From Icerya purchasi (lineage: Eukaryota > Arthropoda > Insecta > Hemiptera > Monophlebidae): a stretch of DNA of 64,000 bases. The notes under the pieces were generated by a model that had not been told where the DNA came from, ran no database searches, and saw only the letters and a program-made list of their open reading frames with translations. Numbering within the stretch: the stretch's first letter is position 1; each line of letters opens with the position of its first letter. The DNA is taken from NCBI GenBank assembly GCA_039619475.1, contig CM077116.1, positions 149,933,088 to 149,997,087 of the forward strand, written 5' to 3'. Positions 23,366-35,104 of this stretch are shown piece by piece. A program made the translations under genes and the position numbers.

Positions 23366-25952
23366 TATATATATATGTTTACTATGCGCTCTGGTAATAT
23401 TAAAAAAGAAAAAAGCTGTATACGAATGTAAATCAAAAATGTCTGTTGCTGTTTGCATCATCGCAAGTTGAAGTAAATTTCTGCAAAGTCTTTCATACAC
23501 GTGTGTCTCTCTGTATCGCTATAACCGCTATACAGATGATTAGACTAGGTATGAGAGATGCTGAATCGGATGGAATTCGTCTCTCCCCGAAACGGTGTTA
23601 AAACGATTTCGTCATTATCCTTTAATTTGTCGTTCTAGTATTATACCGGATCCGGCTAGTGCTAAATCACCTGACAACTCTGTATAAGAGGAACCGATTG
23701 TTTAATTAATTTCTAGCAAAAAAAAGAAGTCATTGTAACAGCGATGCTAACTTGAGAAGATTGGTTCGAGTTAAAGTTTTCAGACAGAGTTGTTACGAAG
23801 AATAATTAGTCTTACAATAGCCAGTGAAGCTCAACAGCAGTTTTTCCTTCATTTCAAAAATGCGCATATTTCTTTTTGGGACTCTAATTTTCATCACTGC
23901 TCCTAATTTCAATGTTAAAAAGAAAGCTAGCAGCAAAGCCGGAAGAAAGTCATCGGGTATACTAAAGTCAACTGGTTCGCTAATGATTTTATGAAAAAGT
24001 GGTTTACCGCAGGAAAAGCAAATAACCCCATAACGAAACGCGGTATAGAGAATTAAAAAAGTATTAGTGGTAATGAGATACGTCTGCTTAAAATGCAATT
24101 CGAATTAGTAAGGAAATGGAGAGAGTAAATGGATAAAAATACTTGGGATTATTTACGTAGAAGGATTTTTCACATCAGGGGAAGTTCAGGAAATTGTATT
24201 TTTAACGAATTTTCTAAAAATGTTTTTTAGTAAATTCGGTGTTTGTATGAGAAATCGTTGGGCATAAAGGTTGTGAACGAATCGCAGTTTTTATGTCTGC
24301 ATACCTAGTATTTCTGTAAAGGATTACGTGTATATTTTGCCTCTTTCTTTAAGTTACCGGTAAAGAATTTAACGAATCTGTAAATAAATCGCAGGTAGGA
24401 TTTTGTTACGTTCACAAGCTAAAACACGATAATAGTGATGTATACACGACTGCACAGCCAGCCAAATAAATTCATTAGTAAATAAAATTTCGTTAATATT
24501 CAGAAAAAATATAGCTTATGAGATATTTTCTAGTGATAGAACGACAGAACTCTTTGATAAGAGATGCATAAAAAGTGATGGGATATCGTTGCCGGAAAAA
24601 AGTTGTAAATTGATTAATTGGTTTTCTTGTATAAAAGGGGAGATTCGAAAGATGAGAAGCGCGGATTTTACCTTTACTGCGAAAGATTTAAACATAAGAT
24701 ACATTGAAGGGGTTGGAATTTTGGATAAATGTAGTAACTATTCGGAATTATAAAGAATTTCAGAGGAGTTTGATAACGAGACGGTAGTTCTCTAAATACA
24801 AATATTAATATTGTACGGAAGGATGTAATCCTCTAATCGCAATATGTATTTCATTATGTACGATGGTCCGTAATGAGCGCTCTACTTAAAAAGCTGCTCA
24901 AGGGCGAAAGTATGAAAAAAAAAGAAAAAATGTTTTTTTTTACTCTAGAGCAAACTGCAAATTTTTAGTTATACGTCGAATTGATTAAATCTATTTTTTG
25001 TTCCTGGAATGTCGTAATAAATTTAATCCCATAAAAGGAGATACAGTTTTTACGTTACTTGTTTTCTATCAGAGATTAAGCTGAGACACATCAGCCGGCT
25101 GATTTTTTAAATTATACAAATACTTTAAGCTTATTTGCATCCTTTAGAATGTTCTAGTTTTCGTCGAAGAAAATTATCGTGTTTCCTATTTACTGAAGGT
25201 ACTGTGGGAAAACTCGCTTTTCCGACTGCTGTAGTCGTATGCTGTTCTACAAAGATTGCCATAGGAGGCAGCATGAACCGAAGTTACGAGGGTTTTTTCA
25301 GTTTCAGATGTGCAGGATTGTTTGCCGGAAACGTTTGGCCGGTAATCATTTTAATATTGAGATCTGAGTTTAAAATGTTTTGGAACTACCTTTTTTAAAA
25401 TTCTTCAAATCGTTTTCTAGTATATTTTATTTATTATATGTAAACAAATGTTGACTTTTCCTTCTCAGAATGAAAAATTAATAAGAAACGTACTGGTCAA
25501 TGCAAAAAAATCGAATTTATCATTTTTATCATTTCCATGATTATACAAACCGGCTACCAGTTTAGAAGTTCCTCGGATTGAAAAAAAAAAGGAAAAAGCG
25601 TAATAAACATCGATTTGTCGTTTCTTGTGTTTTTTAAAATAATCAGATTTATTGTAATTTCTTGTTTTATTTTGAGGTTGCTTTCAGATTATTTATCGGA
25701 ATACACTTCATAGAGTCATTTAAAGTGTTAGTAGTTCTTTATTTAAGAAGGACTTCTTATTTCTTAGTTTTACGCACGTTATTAGCGTGACTGGACACGT
25801 TTTCGCGGCGGGCATAGGAGCCATTTAAATTTGAATGGAATTTCTCGGAAATTACACACAGACCGCGCATACACATGCCACGTATATGCGACTTTTTTTC
25901 TCCTTTCTCTGTGCCTAGCTTTCGCCATTGGGCCATTCAACACAAATTGTGG
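23366..25952. other. Takeout intron sequence, no gene supported
   Basis: About 2.6 kb of intron between the Helitron end and the tRNA-like sequence. Moderate ORFs on both strands (for example 25135-25398 plus) have no recognisable motif. No repeat boundary was identified. Confidence 0.4.
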
Positions 25953-26024
25953 GTCTCATGCCGGGATTCGAACCCGGACCTTCTGAGTGAAAACCAAGTA
26001 TCCTAACCACTAGACCACATAGAA
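25953..26024 (-). tRNA. tRNA-Glu(UUC)-derived pseudogene or SINE head
   Basis: A 72-nt minus-strand sequence with the layout of tRNA-Glu: A box TGGTCTAGTGG, anticodon loop TTTTCAC with anticodon TTC, and an intact T arm CCGGGTTCGAATCCCGG with B box. The acceptor arm (TTCTATG / CATGAGA) has a C-A mismatch and two G-T pairs, and the anticodon stem has another C-A mismatch and wobble pairs, so a working tRNA is unlikely. There is no T-run terminator directly downstream. It could be a tRNA pseudogene or the promoter head of a SINE. It lies antisense to nothing and on the same strand as the takeout gene, inside its first visible intron's upstream side. Confidence 0.7.
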
Positions 26025-26285
26025 ACCCGAAGTGAATTTCATAAAGCGTATTTTTATTGATTACGATAGTTACAATAACTATAAAAATTCGGGGTTTTTT
26101 AAATAAATTTACAGTAAAATTTTAAAAAATGTTCTTAAAAATATTAGCATAATTTTATCAGATATAACATTTGGGTATAAAATGGACGAAACCTGTATTG
26201 TGCATGCTTAGCTTTTTTGATAAAAATATATTTTTACTGCGAAATGATTATTTAAAAAAAATGTATATATGCGAATATATATAAC

Positions 26286-26378
26286 CTTTCATGACGTACG
26301 GTCTCAAATGATTTAAGGTCGTCTTGATGCATTCGTTCAGTTTCGGATCCGCTTTGCGACATTGATGCACGTATTCCG
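26286..26378 (-). CDS. takeout/JHBP-like secreted protein, first visible exon
   Basis: A 93-bp minus-strand exon encoding EYVHQCRKADPKLNECIK, then TTLNHLRPYVMKG. The C-x-x-x-DP-x-x-x-x-C spacing is the conserved N-terminal disulphide pair of takeout/JHBP proteins, directly after the signal peptide. The acceptor is TTCTGTTACAG. The donor is GTTATA, which is weak, but the phase (one base, G) fits the GT..ATT start at 16619 to give KGIPE, exactly the family junction. The codon at the start needs one base from an unseen upstream exon that should carry the start codon and signal peptide. The intron to 16619 is nearly 10 kb and filled with mobile DNA. Confidence 0.88.
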
Positions 26379-26609
26379 CTGTAACAGAAGAAAAAAGGTT
26401 ATTTAATGAGCGTTGGATTAACATTGATTTTCTAGCGAAAATATAAAAACTTATAAGGTTCATTTTCGCATTTACATTTCTAGGCTATATAAAATAACAT
26501 TTAAATAACAGAAATGTTCTCGGTGCCGTTAAATTATGAACAAGAGATTACTCTCGAGGAAATATTTAAGGGCGTCTTTCTCACCTTAAAATTTAAGTAT
26601 TACGCATAT

Positions 26610-26610
<1 letters not shown>

Positions 26611-26670
<60 letters not shown>
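26611..26670. repeat. (TA)n microsatellite left of repeat R
   Basis: About 60 bases of nearly pure TA repeat, directly left of repeat R copy 2. Confidence 0.95.
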
Positions 26671-26883
26671 CAAACTCTGCCATACGGGTCTCGCAAGGGG
26701 GCGCGCTTCCTTGACCACCAACCAATCTCTTTTAAAAAATCGTTTTCAATATCTTTTATTTTCAAAAAATCTTAGTGGTTGTTCAATACAGCATTCAACC
26801 TTTTTATTTTATATAAAAGTAATGGGACATAATCGCGGGATAAAAAATGTATTAGACTTCCCCGGGCTAAGAATGACGTATTC

Positions 26884-26886
<3 letters not shown>
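26671..26886. repeat. Interspersed repeat family R, copy 2
   Basis: Homologous to 11244-11480 over its whole length and bounded on both sides by (TA)n, as though it had inserted into a TA microsatellite. It includes a C/G-rich start (CAAGGGGGCGCGC) and ends CGGGCTAAGAATGACG. Class unknown. Confidence 0.75.

Positions 26887-26923
<37 letters not shown>
26887..26923. repeat. (TA)n microsatellite right of repeat R
   Basis: Pure TA tract directly following repeat R copy 2. Confidence 0.95.
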
Positions 26924-28132
26924 TGGAATATTCTCGAAAACCTCAATGGGATGATTTTCTGTAATTCTCGTGGAACCAATAGAAATAGATATCTTTTAAA
27001 TCTAACACGAAAACGTTACAAATTTCATTTCATAATTTTTTCATTACATGATTTCCACTATTAACACCGACGTAGAAATTATGTATAGGAATTAATATGT
27101 ATGCTAAAGCAGCGTAATTCACTAAATCAGTAAGACGCAAGGATTAAAACAACGCGGCTCTTTAGACGGTATACCGGGGGCTACTAGCGCGTTACACTGA
27201 TATTAATTAGAGTTTACTGAGAAGTGCGTTAATTTCGAAATTTAAAAAAAGTTAAATAAAATTAGAAATTGGCTGCACATTTGAGAAGTTCTAGATCAAA
27301 CGATTTTTTTTTTTTTTTTCGTGGGGCGTAGGTTTACCCCAGGTATTTTTAGATTACTTTTAGAACATTTTTTGGGTTATTTACTTACTGAAAATATTCC
27401 ATAAATTTTGTCCGGAGTAGCTAAACTTTTTGTATTCCATATTCATACGAATAATATAGCTGCAATATCGATTTTATTGTGTATAGAAGACGGTTCGTTT
27501 GTTATTAAAGTGACATAAGAGTTTTAATAGGTTGTGGTACCACGAAGAAATTCCTTTAAACCGCAGCCGCTGATATGGGTATTATGAATCAGTAGTGCAC
27601 TTAAATATAAACTTTCGGACTAGCGACCATTTTCAAAATCTTTGAAAATTTACCCTATAATCCCTGCTTTAATTCCCACTATTAAACGGTCCAGGAAAAT
27701 TATAAGAACTTTTTAGTAACCAAATCGAATTCGGGGGAGCTGTACTTTTTTTTCTTGCTTACAAATGCACCCCAAATTTCGTTTGGCGACGTTAGTTGTC
27801 AGTTTATCACCGCATTTTTATTATTTAATAGCGTTTCATACCTTGGATTTCGTTTTGAACGGTTGCCGAATTCTTCAATCCTTTTCAAGATCACTATCAG
27901 TTTCCCCATCTTCCATCCCACGTTCCTGTCTATGGATTATTTTAACTCTGTGCAGAAAGAAGAGTACCTAATTTTATCGCGATAATAGAAATAGATTCAG
28001 GCAGAATTCTTTAAACATTTCATCATTCCTTTGATGACACATGCAGTACGTTTATAGCAAAAGAACCTCTTATAAGCAAAATTACCACGTTTTTGCCATA
28101 TTTTTTGCATTTTCCATTTCGTAATAATTGAG

Positions 28133-28138
<6 letters not shown>
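26924..28138. other. Intergenic, no gene supported
   Basis: AT-rich sequence with T-run 27306-27320. No bounded element or convincing coding sequence was found. The missing first exon of the takeout gene was sought here without success. Confidence 0.35.
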
Positions 28139-28164
<26 letters not shown>

Positions 28165-29340
28165 GGGCCGATTAATCGAGAACCTTCGATTAGAAGAAAT
28201 ACGGGGGGAGAGGAAAGTAGTTAAACAGAAATTCGGTTAGAGATTGACGAAATGAAAAATTTTGCGGGAGAATGATAGGATAAAAGAAGCACAATATGGG
28301 ATAAGAAGACCAAGAGCTAGCATCTGAAAATAAAAAATTGCACGTTCCATTGAGAGAGAAGGACATTCAAAAAGGACACGGTTAAAATCACAGAAAGCTG
28401 AAAAGGATATAATAACACGGAGTAGATGTAAAGGCAAACGAAAGCAAGGAAAAGGCAATATAAGGCGCGAGCGAATAATAGAAACGATGTCAAAGCAACT
28501 AACCGAATGAAAATCATAGAACCACGACCAGGAGAATTAGGTTCGACAGACAGGTAAGAAGATTGTCCATTAGAAAGAGAAAAAAAAACGAAAAATAAAT
28601 TGCGGACCGGATTCTGAAATGGAATTTTTTCCAAAGAGGGGAAGACGATTCGAGTCTAGAATTTTCGAAAAATAAACGTACGAGGAAGCAGCAACTTAGG
28701 CCAGAGAATTTTCATAACTAGACATCCATTGAATGCAGCAAGGAAAGATTGTGTAAATGAGCGACCGAATATGAAGAATGATAAAGTCACAATAATGAGC
28801 AGAAGGAGAAGCAGAAATAACTTGAAGAGAACTCCAGGGGTCAGAAATAATCAAAGAAATTAGAGGAAGACCGATAGGAGAAAGTTAATGGAACGTGTAG
28901 AATTGACTCGGCTGTAAAAATATTAATTAAAAAGAAGGGAAGTCGGAAAGATCCGTAGAACATAATGTTCGGAATAATGAGGCTTCGACTCTACTAGAAC
29001 CCCTCGTAAAGATAATGTCAACAGTAACGGAACATTGCAAATGTTATGGAGTTTTTACGACGCTCTGAACAAGAAATTTGGAAGATAATGATGAAAATTT
29101 CAAAAAATGTGTAGAGTTATCGAAGAGTTAAAATAGAAGTAGAGAAATTTATAGAAAATGATTACATACGGCAAGACGTTTGGTAGTAAAACGCCCCAGT
29201 TGTTCATTAATAGAGAGATAGGATGGAAGGAATTTAGAATGGTAATTTGATTCAGCCAATAATGCTGGAATGGAAGAAAATACTTACAGTATAACGGCTT
29301 GTAAGATCCAGCGTTTTTTTCGGATGGTAGTTTCCCTGGT
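28139..29340 (-). pseudogene. Decayed I-like LINE, minus strand, with poly(A) tail
   Basis: Read on the minus strand, this aligns by eye with the RNase H and C-terminal part of the LINE at 38570-40683. Shared pieces are IFTRGSSRVEAS (for FFTDGSKNENGVG), FPSFLINIFTAESI (for LPSFCSIFTAESI), and near 28300-28400 VLFECPSLSMERAIFY (for IFFECLALDSERSALY). It ends in a GATTAATCGG segment and an A26 tail (28139-28164). Catalytic Asp positions of RNase H are lost and frames are broken. 5'-truncated, as usual for LINE copies. Confidence 0.75.
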
Positions 29341-29987
29341 TTATATATTGATATAATACGTGTGTAAATGACACCGGGGAGAGGAGAAATGATGATGTAT
29401 AATTTATAACAAACTTTAAGCGCTAAAAGGAAATGTTCGCTGTAGCAAACAATAACTTTTTTTTTTTTTTATAGTAATATACTTTTTTATCTGTAGTATG
29501 CCGTACCTAAATCATCATCGGCTCTGATGATAGACCCGAGAGAACCTTACTGCAGATACGTCTCGGTATTATTGTTTTCTATATCGTTAATGAACATTTA
29601 TTTTTGAAAACACGATAGTCTTAATTAACATGTTAGCTGCTGTTTTAGAATAAATGTTGAAAATATATTCAGTTTACAAAAAGAGTATATTAGTGTGAAA
29701 ATAAATAGTCAAACAATCCGATAAGAAACGATTTTAAATGATTGTGATTAGGTAAAAGCAAAAATTGAAAAAATAATAAATAAAAAAAAAAACCGAGTTT
29801 TCTTTGTTGGGAATTTTTTAATTATAAAAAAAAAATTAATACTACCGCTCTCTCCATCTATAAGAGGATAAACGTTCGCTGCTTCGTGCGAGTCTAATAA
29901 AGCTGGAAGAAGGAAGAATGAGGAGAGTTCTTTTCCGGGAGTTGGCTGTGTAATAATTTACATCATGCCGTTACGTAATACGAACAA

Positions 29988-30120
29988 GTTTTTTTTTTTT
30001 TTTTTTTATTATTATTATTATTATCATTATGGGATCGCTGAGCAAACCGGGATTCGAGTTTGATGACCGCTAGTGAGGAACTGTGTCGACTGGACCATAA
30101 AGCAGCTGTGCCGGCCGATT
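29988..30120 (-). mobile_element. tRNA-derived SINE with ATA-A tail
   Basis: On the minus strand: a tRNA-like head with A-box-like TGGTCCAGTCGACAC and B box CTCGAATCCCGG, followed by a short body and a tail of ATA repeats and an A-run (T-run at 29991-30007 plus ATT repeats on the plus strand). Head, B box and simple tail in this order define a SINE. It is short (about 130 bp), so probably a simple tRNA-only SINE. Confidence 0.7.
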
Positions 30121-30779
30121 AAATAGAGTGACTAGCACGGCGTCAATTCCGAATCTGGTCGTTATGCAGGAAAAGCGGAATGTGAGAAAACTTCTTAGTA
30201 AACAACCAACATTCAGTGTGCGTTAATCCTCTCCGCCACGACGGTCTGCGATTCATTCTTAATTCCTGATTATCGAAGGCGAAAATTCGATGATGAGGAA
30301 TTAAGAGTGTCATTTCTGTGGAACTTTTTCCCGAAAGAGAAGTAGAAGGTCACTTTTAACGTGAATAGGACTAAACTGTTCCACAAAAATATCACTGTTC
30401 TTAATCACAGTCTCTTTTATACGAACCTACACGATACGCGTGTTCTCGGTCTTTCTATTTGCTTACTTTTTCTTAGATGATCTTTGAAGGAGCTGTGTAC
30501 ACTTTTTGATCCGATAGCGTTCAGTCATTGTCATATTTTTCGTCGGAATGGGGTGTCGGACACGTTCCGACGTCCGATTAAAAAGCGTGCAGCACATTTA
30601 TTGCTGAATAATCGTTAAGGAATTATCGAAAAATTTTCGCATAAATGCTTAATAAATTTACCACCGGGTTTGAGTTTGTTTTTTCAGGTTATCCACAATC
30701 AGTTCTATTAATTCGAAATTTAAAGATGCACGAAATTTTTACAACTTTTATTCACTAATTGAAAACACGCCGTTTAAAT

Positions 30780-31077
30780 ATCGATATCGTGGTTAATTCT
30801 CTTCTTCTTCTGATTCTTCTTCTTCTTCGTGCAATCCGATTCGGGTATAGCTTAACCACTTTTCATGGATTCAACCATTTGACGAAATGCGTCTCGATTT
30901 CTTGCAATCTGGAACAATTCTTCTACTTCTGTAACTCCAGTTGCTTAATATTTCGAAGCCAAGATATTTTTCTTCTTCCTCGTCCCCTTTTCCCTTCTAC
31001 CGCTCCCATCATAGTTGTGTGCAGAAGGTGACATGTTGATCCTCTCGTGAAATGTCTAAAGAAATTAATTTTGCGTT
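30780..31077 (-). pseudogene. LINE ORF2 C-terminus (EGKRGRGR type)
   Basis: Minus-strand relic of the C-terminal region of an endonuclease-reverse transcriptase LINE: HFTRG.TCHLLHTTMMGAVE, GKRGRGRRKISWLRNIKQ, then EELFQIARNRDAFRQMV. The xGKRGRGR..xWxxNI...........L...A.nRd.wR. pattern closes many RTE/CR1-like ORFs. At least one frameshift is present. It is flanked at its 3' side by a (GAA)n tract (30800-30828). A distinct family from the I-like copies. Confidence 0.8.
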
Positions 31078-31080
31078 TTT

Positions 31081-31242
31081 TTAATTATGTCCATTAATAT
31101 CAGATCCGTTTTCACCAATTGTGATACCTTCGCATAGTCTATGGTATCTTCCAGATCCGGCGATAACACCACTTTTCAAGTGTTGAAGTACGCTTTGCGC
31201 AGCCTTAATTAATATGTCTTCGGTAATATTAGGTTCTAAATT
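31081..31242 (-). CDS. Candidate exon of unknown gene
   Basis: Minus-strand open frame preceded by an excellent acceptor (GGTGTTTTGCAG). It reads NLEPNITEDILIKAAQSVLQ, HLKSGVIAGSGRYHRLCEGI, and ends TIGENGSDINGHN with TAA at 31081-31083, or it splices earlier at a GAAG|GTATCA donor after the LCE codons. Amino-acid composition is protein-like with an amphipathic helix in the first half. It is not part of the takeout fold. It could be the terminal exon of a second minus-strand gene or a piece of the LINE immediately 3' of it. I do not recognise the family. Confidence 0.35.
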   Translation of the reverse strand, partial: NLEPNITEDILIKAAQSVLQHLKSGVIAGSGRYHRLCEGITIGENGSDINGHN

Positions 31243-31305
31243 GCTGCAAAACACCAAAATATGCGGTTTACGTTTAAAAAAAAAACAATGAAAGAAGCAT
31301 TGCAA

Positions 31306-31774
31306 AAAATCATATGGCTTTTAATTTTTACTCTTCTCGTTTACTTCTCAACAGGATAAATTCTACCCCCCTATCAAAATAGGTTAGTACTAGTAGTAGT
31401 AGTAGTATCTCTTACGTTGGCTCTTTTTGCACAAATTATATGGGCGTCTTACAATTCTGAAATTAGTCAGTTCGGGTTTTTTTTTTCTTCTCTTATTCAG
31501 TCGATTATGCCCCCAGAGAGGATATAGATTTTTAAATCTTCAAAGGTAACTTGTATTAACGAGAATAGCCATCATCAATTACAAGTAAGCTTGTAAGGAA
31601 CTGTTAATAAATATGACGTAATAATATTTCGAGTTTATATTAGAAATCAGTCTTAATATACGCAACCGATACGCTTGCTGCCTTCCACATAACCCTGTTT
31701 GTTTTCCGATACATCCTTATTTGTTTTCCGATATACATCTCTACTAATTTTAGTTTGCTTTTCTGTCTGTCGTG

Positions 31775-31805
<31 letters not shown>

Positions 31806-33679
31806 GTTTTCGTATCAGAGCTCTTATAAGATGATGGATAATTACGTCAGTATTATCGACGCAAACCCCGCACTAGCTTGAAATAGTCCAGTAGTTATCG
31901 GCGATGTGACGGATGGCAAAATTACATATGTACGAGAGAAAAAGAAAAAACTATAAACATCATGTAATCCAGATACTATTTCTTTTTCTAGATCTTTACA
32001 CCTGCGTGCATTACGAATATTAATTGAACTGGTTAGAAAGGTTTTTGTATTTAGTCTTTTTCCGTGATGTATAACTGTAACTGTCGTTATTGTAAACGTT
32101 TTTTTCTTTTGAACATTAAATTTGTGTCATTGGCAAGCGTATTATTTTATTTAATCTGTAAATTTCGTACAGTCTTTAAGTATAATGTTGAACAGGCGTG
32201 TTGCATGTACTTGAACAGAGTAAAAAAATTGCTTTTAATATAAGCGACGACCTGTTGAGAAGATGGTCGTGGGATAATGCAAGTTCGTAGACGGCTGATT
32301 AAACACTGCATACGCGGCACCGGAGCGTGATTCTCGGTTTATGATTTTGACGGGAGAATCAACTTCGTTTCTGCTCGCAGTTATCCCGCACAAATGATGG
32401 ATGGTTGATAGGAACGGTGGCCATGCCTTATCGCGGGATGAATATAACTGATTAAAGCAGTGACGTACTTGATCTACTTTTTCGGGGGGTCAAAAAACCA
32501 AAAAAATTGAGCGAATAAATAACAAGAATATGAATTTAGTATCGTTTTTTTTTTGTTTTTTTTTTTTTTTTTTGTAGGATACACCAATAACCAGCCATAT
32601 GACAAACTGCAAGAACTAACAAAATCAAAATTACGTCTGATTTTCGTTTTCTTTTTAGTTTTTCCGATTTTCTTTTTGCAATAAAAATCTACTTTAAATC
32701 AACTGAATTGTGTACACTAACTTTCGGGATCTATAAATATTTTTTCTATGCACACCCGTACGATTTAAAATTTCGATAGCATTTGAAACAAATAGGATTA
32801 GCAATAATCTTTGCAGTAGTCCGCCTGAATTTCAAGTTCATTGCGCTAGCGAGAAAACGAGAAATGTCTCCGTGTGAAAAATTAAGAATCTTTATTTGTT
32901 TGTTATTTATTATAAGTAAAAAAATATTTCGCATTTAACTATTTTTACTGTCGCTATAAAGTGATCAAAAACAAAAAAAAAATGAAAAAGGAAAACAATA
33001 AACGACGCGGTTTTTTTGTAATTAAAATATAATTGAACACGAATGAAAAAGGCAAAAAGTATTTCGCTTACAACTCAGTATAAGCGAATCAGTTTAAGAA
33101 ACAATTCCATTACCGTGTAAGTATAATAAATATAATTCCGCTCCTCAAACTATACCGCTCTGAGCAATTGCTTATTTTTCTGTGATCAAATCTTTTCAAA
33201 ATTTCGGGGGGGGGTGAATCAAGGTTTTGTTGACATTTTCCGATGTTCCAGTGTAACCGGAGATCAAACGTCGTTCGACGATCCTTTTTCCTTGTATATC
33301 TAATGCGTATTTGGGAGGAAAATTGATTTTTTGTTCGGACAAGACGGTTCCCGGTAAGCTTGACTGTACGGATAATACTTGCAGATATTACATAAAGAGT
33401 TTTATAATTAATCCCAAAAGGAATAAACGGATTCACCTTTGCAAACGCACATGTTGTTAGGAATGAAATTTGCGCTGAAGATGATAGCTCTCGCACCGTT
33501 AATGTAAATGATAGATTAATCTGGACGTAAGGGGGTTTGGCGTTGTTTTTAGGATGAAGGAAGACAGCTTAACAAATTGCGCGTACTGAGGAGCGGGAAT
33601 ATTCTGCTTCTAGGAGATTAAGAACGGAGTAATGGGAAAAATCTGAGGACTTAATTAAGAAGCAATTTGATGAGGAATA
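31306..33679. other. Unassigned sequence with simple repeats
   Basis: Contains an AGT trinucleotide run (31390-31405), long T-runs (31778-31805, 32546-32574) and a GC-richer block at 32240-32460. The minus-strand open frame 33110-33496 has no recognisable motif. No gene is claimed. Confidence 0.35.
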
Positions 33680-33689
33680 ATAGACCGAG

Positions 33690-34830
33690 TAGGTCATCTG
33701 GGATAAAGTAAAGGCTGGAAGGTTGTGAGCCGAAGGAATATGCGATGAATGTTATGTGTTTTGGGTTTGGGTTGGGCGCCCATTTAAGGTTAGATAAGTA
33801 CTGACGACATCTCTTACTTTCGCGTTAAATATCTGCCACAGTCGGAAGAATAATTTGTAATCGAATAGTAGTAATTTTACAGCGGGTTTTGAAATCGGAA
33901 AATGAATGATAAGAATAAGGGAAATACTGAGACCACGCCTACTGCGGAATTCAAGAAATATACCGCCTTGGATGTTGATCTGCTGATTTTTTCGTTGCGG
34001 ATATTACGCTCGTTTATCGGGAGACTGATGGCTAAGGAAATGCTTAAATCGTTAACATAAAGCCGGGCTATAATGCAGCTGGCTCTGCATCATCTATAAA
34101 AAAATACAAGTACCGTTACACTCAAGGTGAATGGTCGCGATATGTCATATTCAAAGCGCTCTGTCGGTGTCGCAATGTTTTTAAAATTTGGCAAGTATAT
34201 CGTGCATTTCGAAAGACACTCTTTGATTTTGTGTAGGAGAAAGAAAATAAAAAATTTAGAAACAACCTTCACCTCCTCCTTGCTGAGTTTTGTATATCAC
34301 GTTTAGAAGAGTTTGTCGATATTTTCATTATATTTGGATATAGGAACAATTAGGCTATTTGATAAACCCTCTGGCTATTGACTCTACGTATGTGATCGGT
34401 TTTTGCTGATTTATGTATAAGTATTTTGGCATTAAGGACACACCGTACATTCGATAGCGAGCACCATCTAATGATATGCCGGAGTTGAAAGTCCACAGTT
34501 AACGGAATCATGTAGCTGTTGAGTTTGGTCCGGTTTAAACATTTTTAACTTTAAACACGGGTGAATGCGATAATGTTTTGAAGGAAAAATTATGCGCGAA
34601 TATGTTACGTAGCAGATTCCTGATATGACGGTATTGCTGCTGCTGCTAGACCGTTGATTATTTCACTTTTTCCACGTAGAATGATTTGTTGCGGCGCTGA
34701 AAATCGATAACATAAAGGCTCGTCGAGATTATCACTTCTTTTTCTTCTTTTGTGCAAATTAACATGCAACTCGGCTTTTTTCAAGTTAAATTAAAGCATC
34801 GAGCATGAAGTCCAGCATATTCGAATGTTT
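33690..34830 (-). pseudogene. Decayed jockey-superfamily LINE RT region
   Basis: Minus-strand relic. Around 33975-34070 it reads YVNDLSISLAISLPINERNI, a form of the YADDxxIxxxx...xxxxR.. palm motif, and is preceded by an RT-like finger region and followed near 33850-33950 by SRRRGLS-like residues. Several frames are used and stops are frequent, so the assignment rests on the catalytic motif, where the first Asp of YADD is Asn. Boundaries are approximate. Confidence 0.5.
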
Positions 34831-35104
34831 TTAATCACGTTTGCGTGTCGGCGTCATGGAACACTGCAAACCGGGAGAGAACGCAGGAATTGGTGCTTTG
34901 GCGAAAATTATTAAATAAAACATTTTTCATTAAGAATGCGGAAAGAATTTCCCGGAAGCCATTAATTTCAACACGTATAATTTCAGTCTGCTTTGCGATA
35001 CAAGAAATGTGAGGGACACTGGTTTGTTTGATTTTATTGCAAGATATCGGTATGAACAAAAATAGGGAACACTGCTGGAGTGTGTGTAAGTGCTTTGACA
35101 CCAT

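Noticed and set aside
23793..24098. 101-codon minus-strand ORF with a CFSCG stretch
   Set aside because: One Cys pair is not a domain; composition and splice context give no support.
26514..27064. Two plus-strand ORFs rich in IYIYIY
   Set aside because: They are translations of TA microsatellites flanking repeat R, not genes.
29460..29580. GTAAGT-type donors near 29284 and 29548 as takeout first exon
   Set aside because: No upstream ATG with a hydrophobic signal sequence in the needed phase.
33110..33496. 128-codon minus-strand ORF
   Set aside because: No recognisable motif, no splice support and no homology to neighbouring LINE text by eye.
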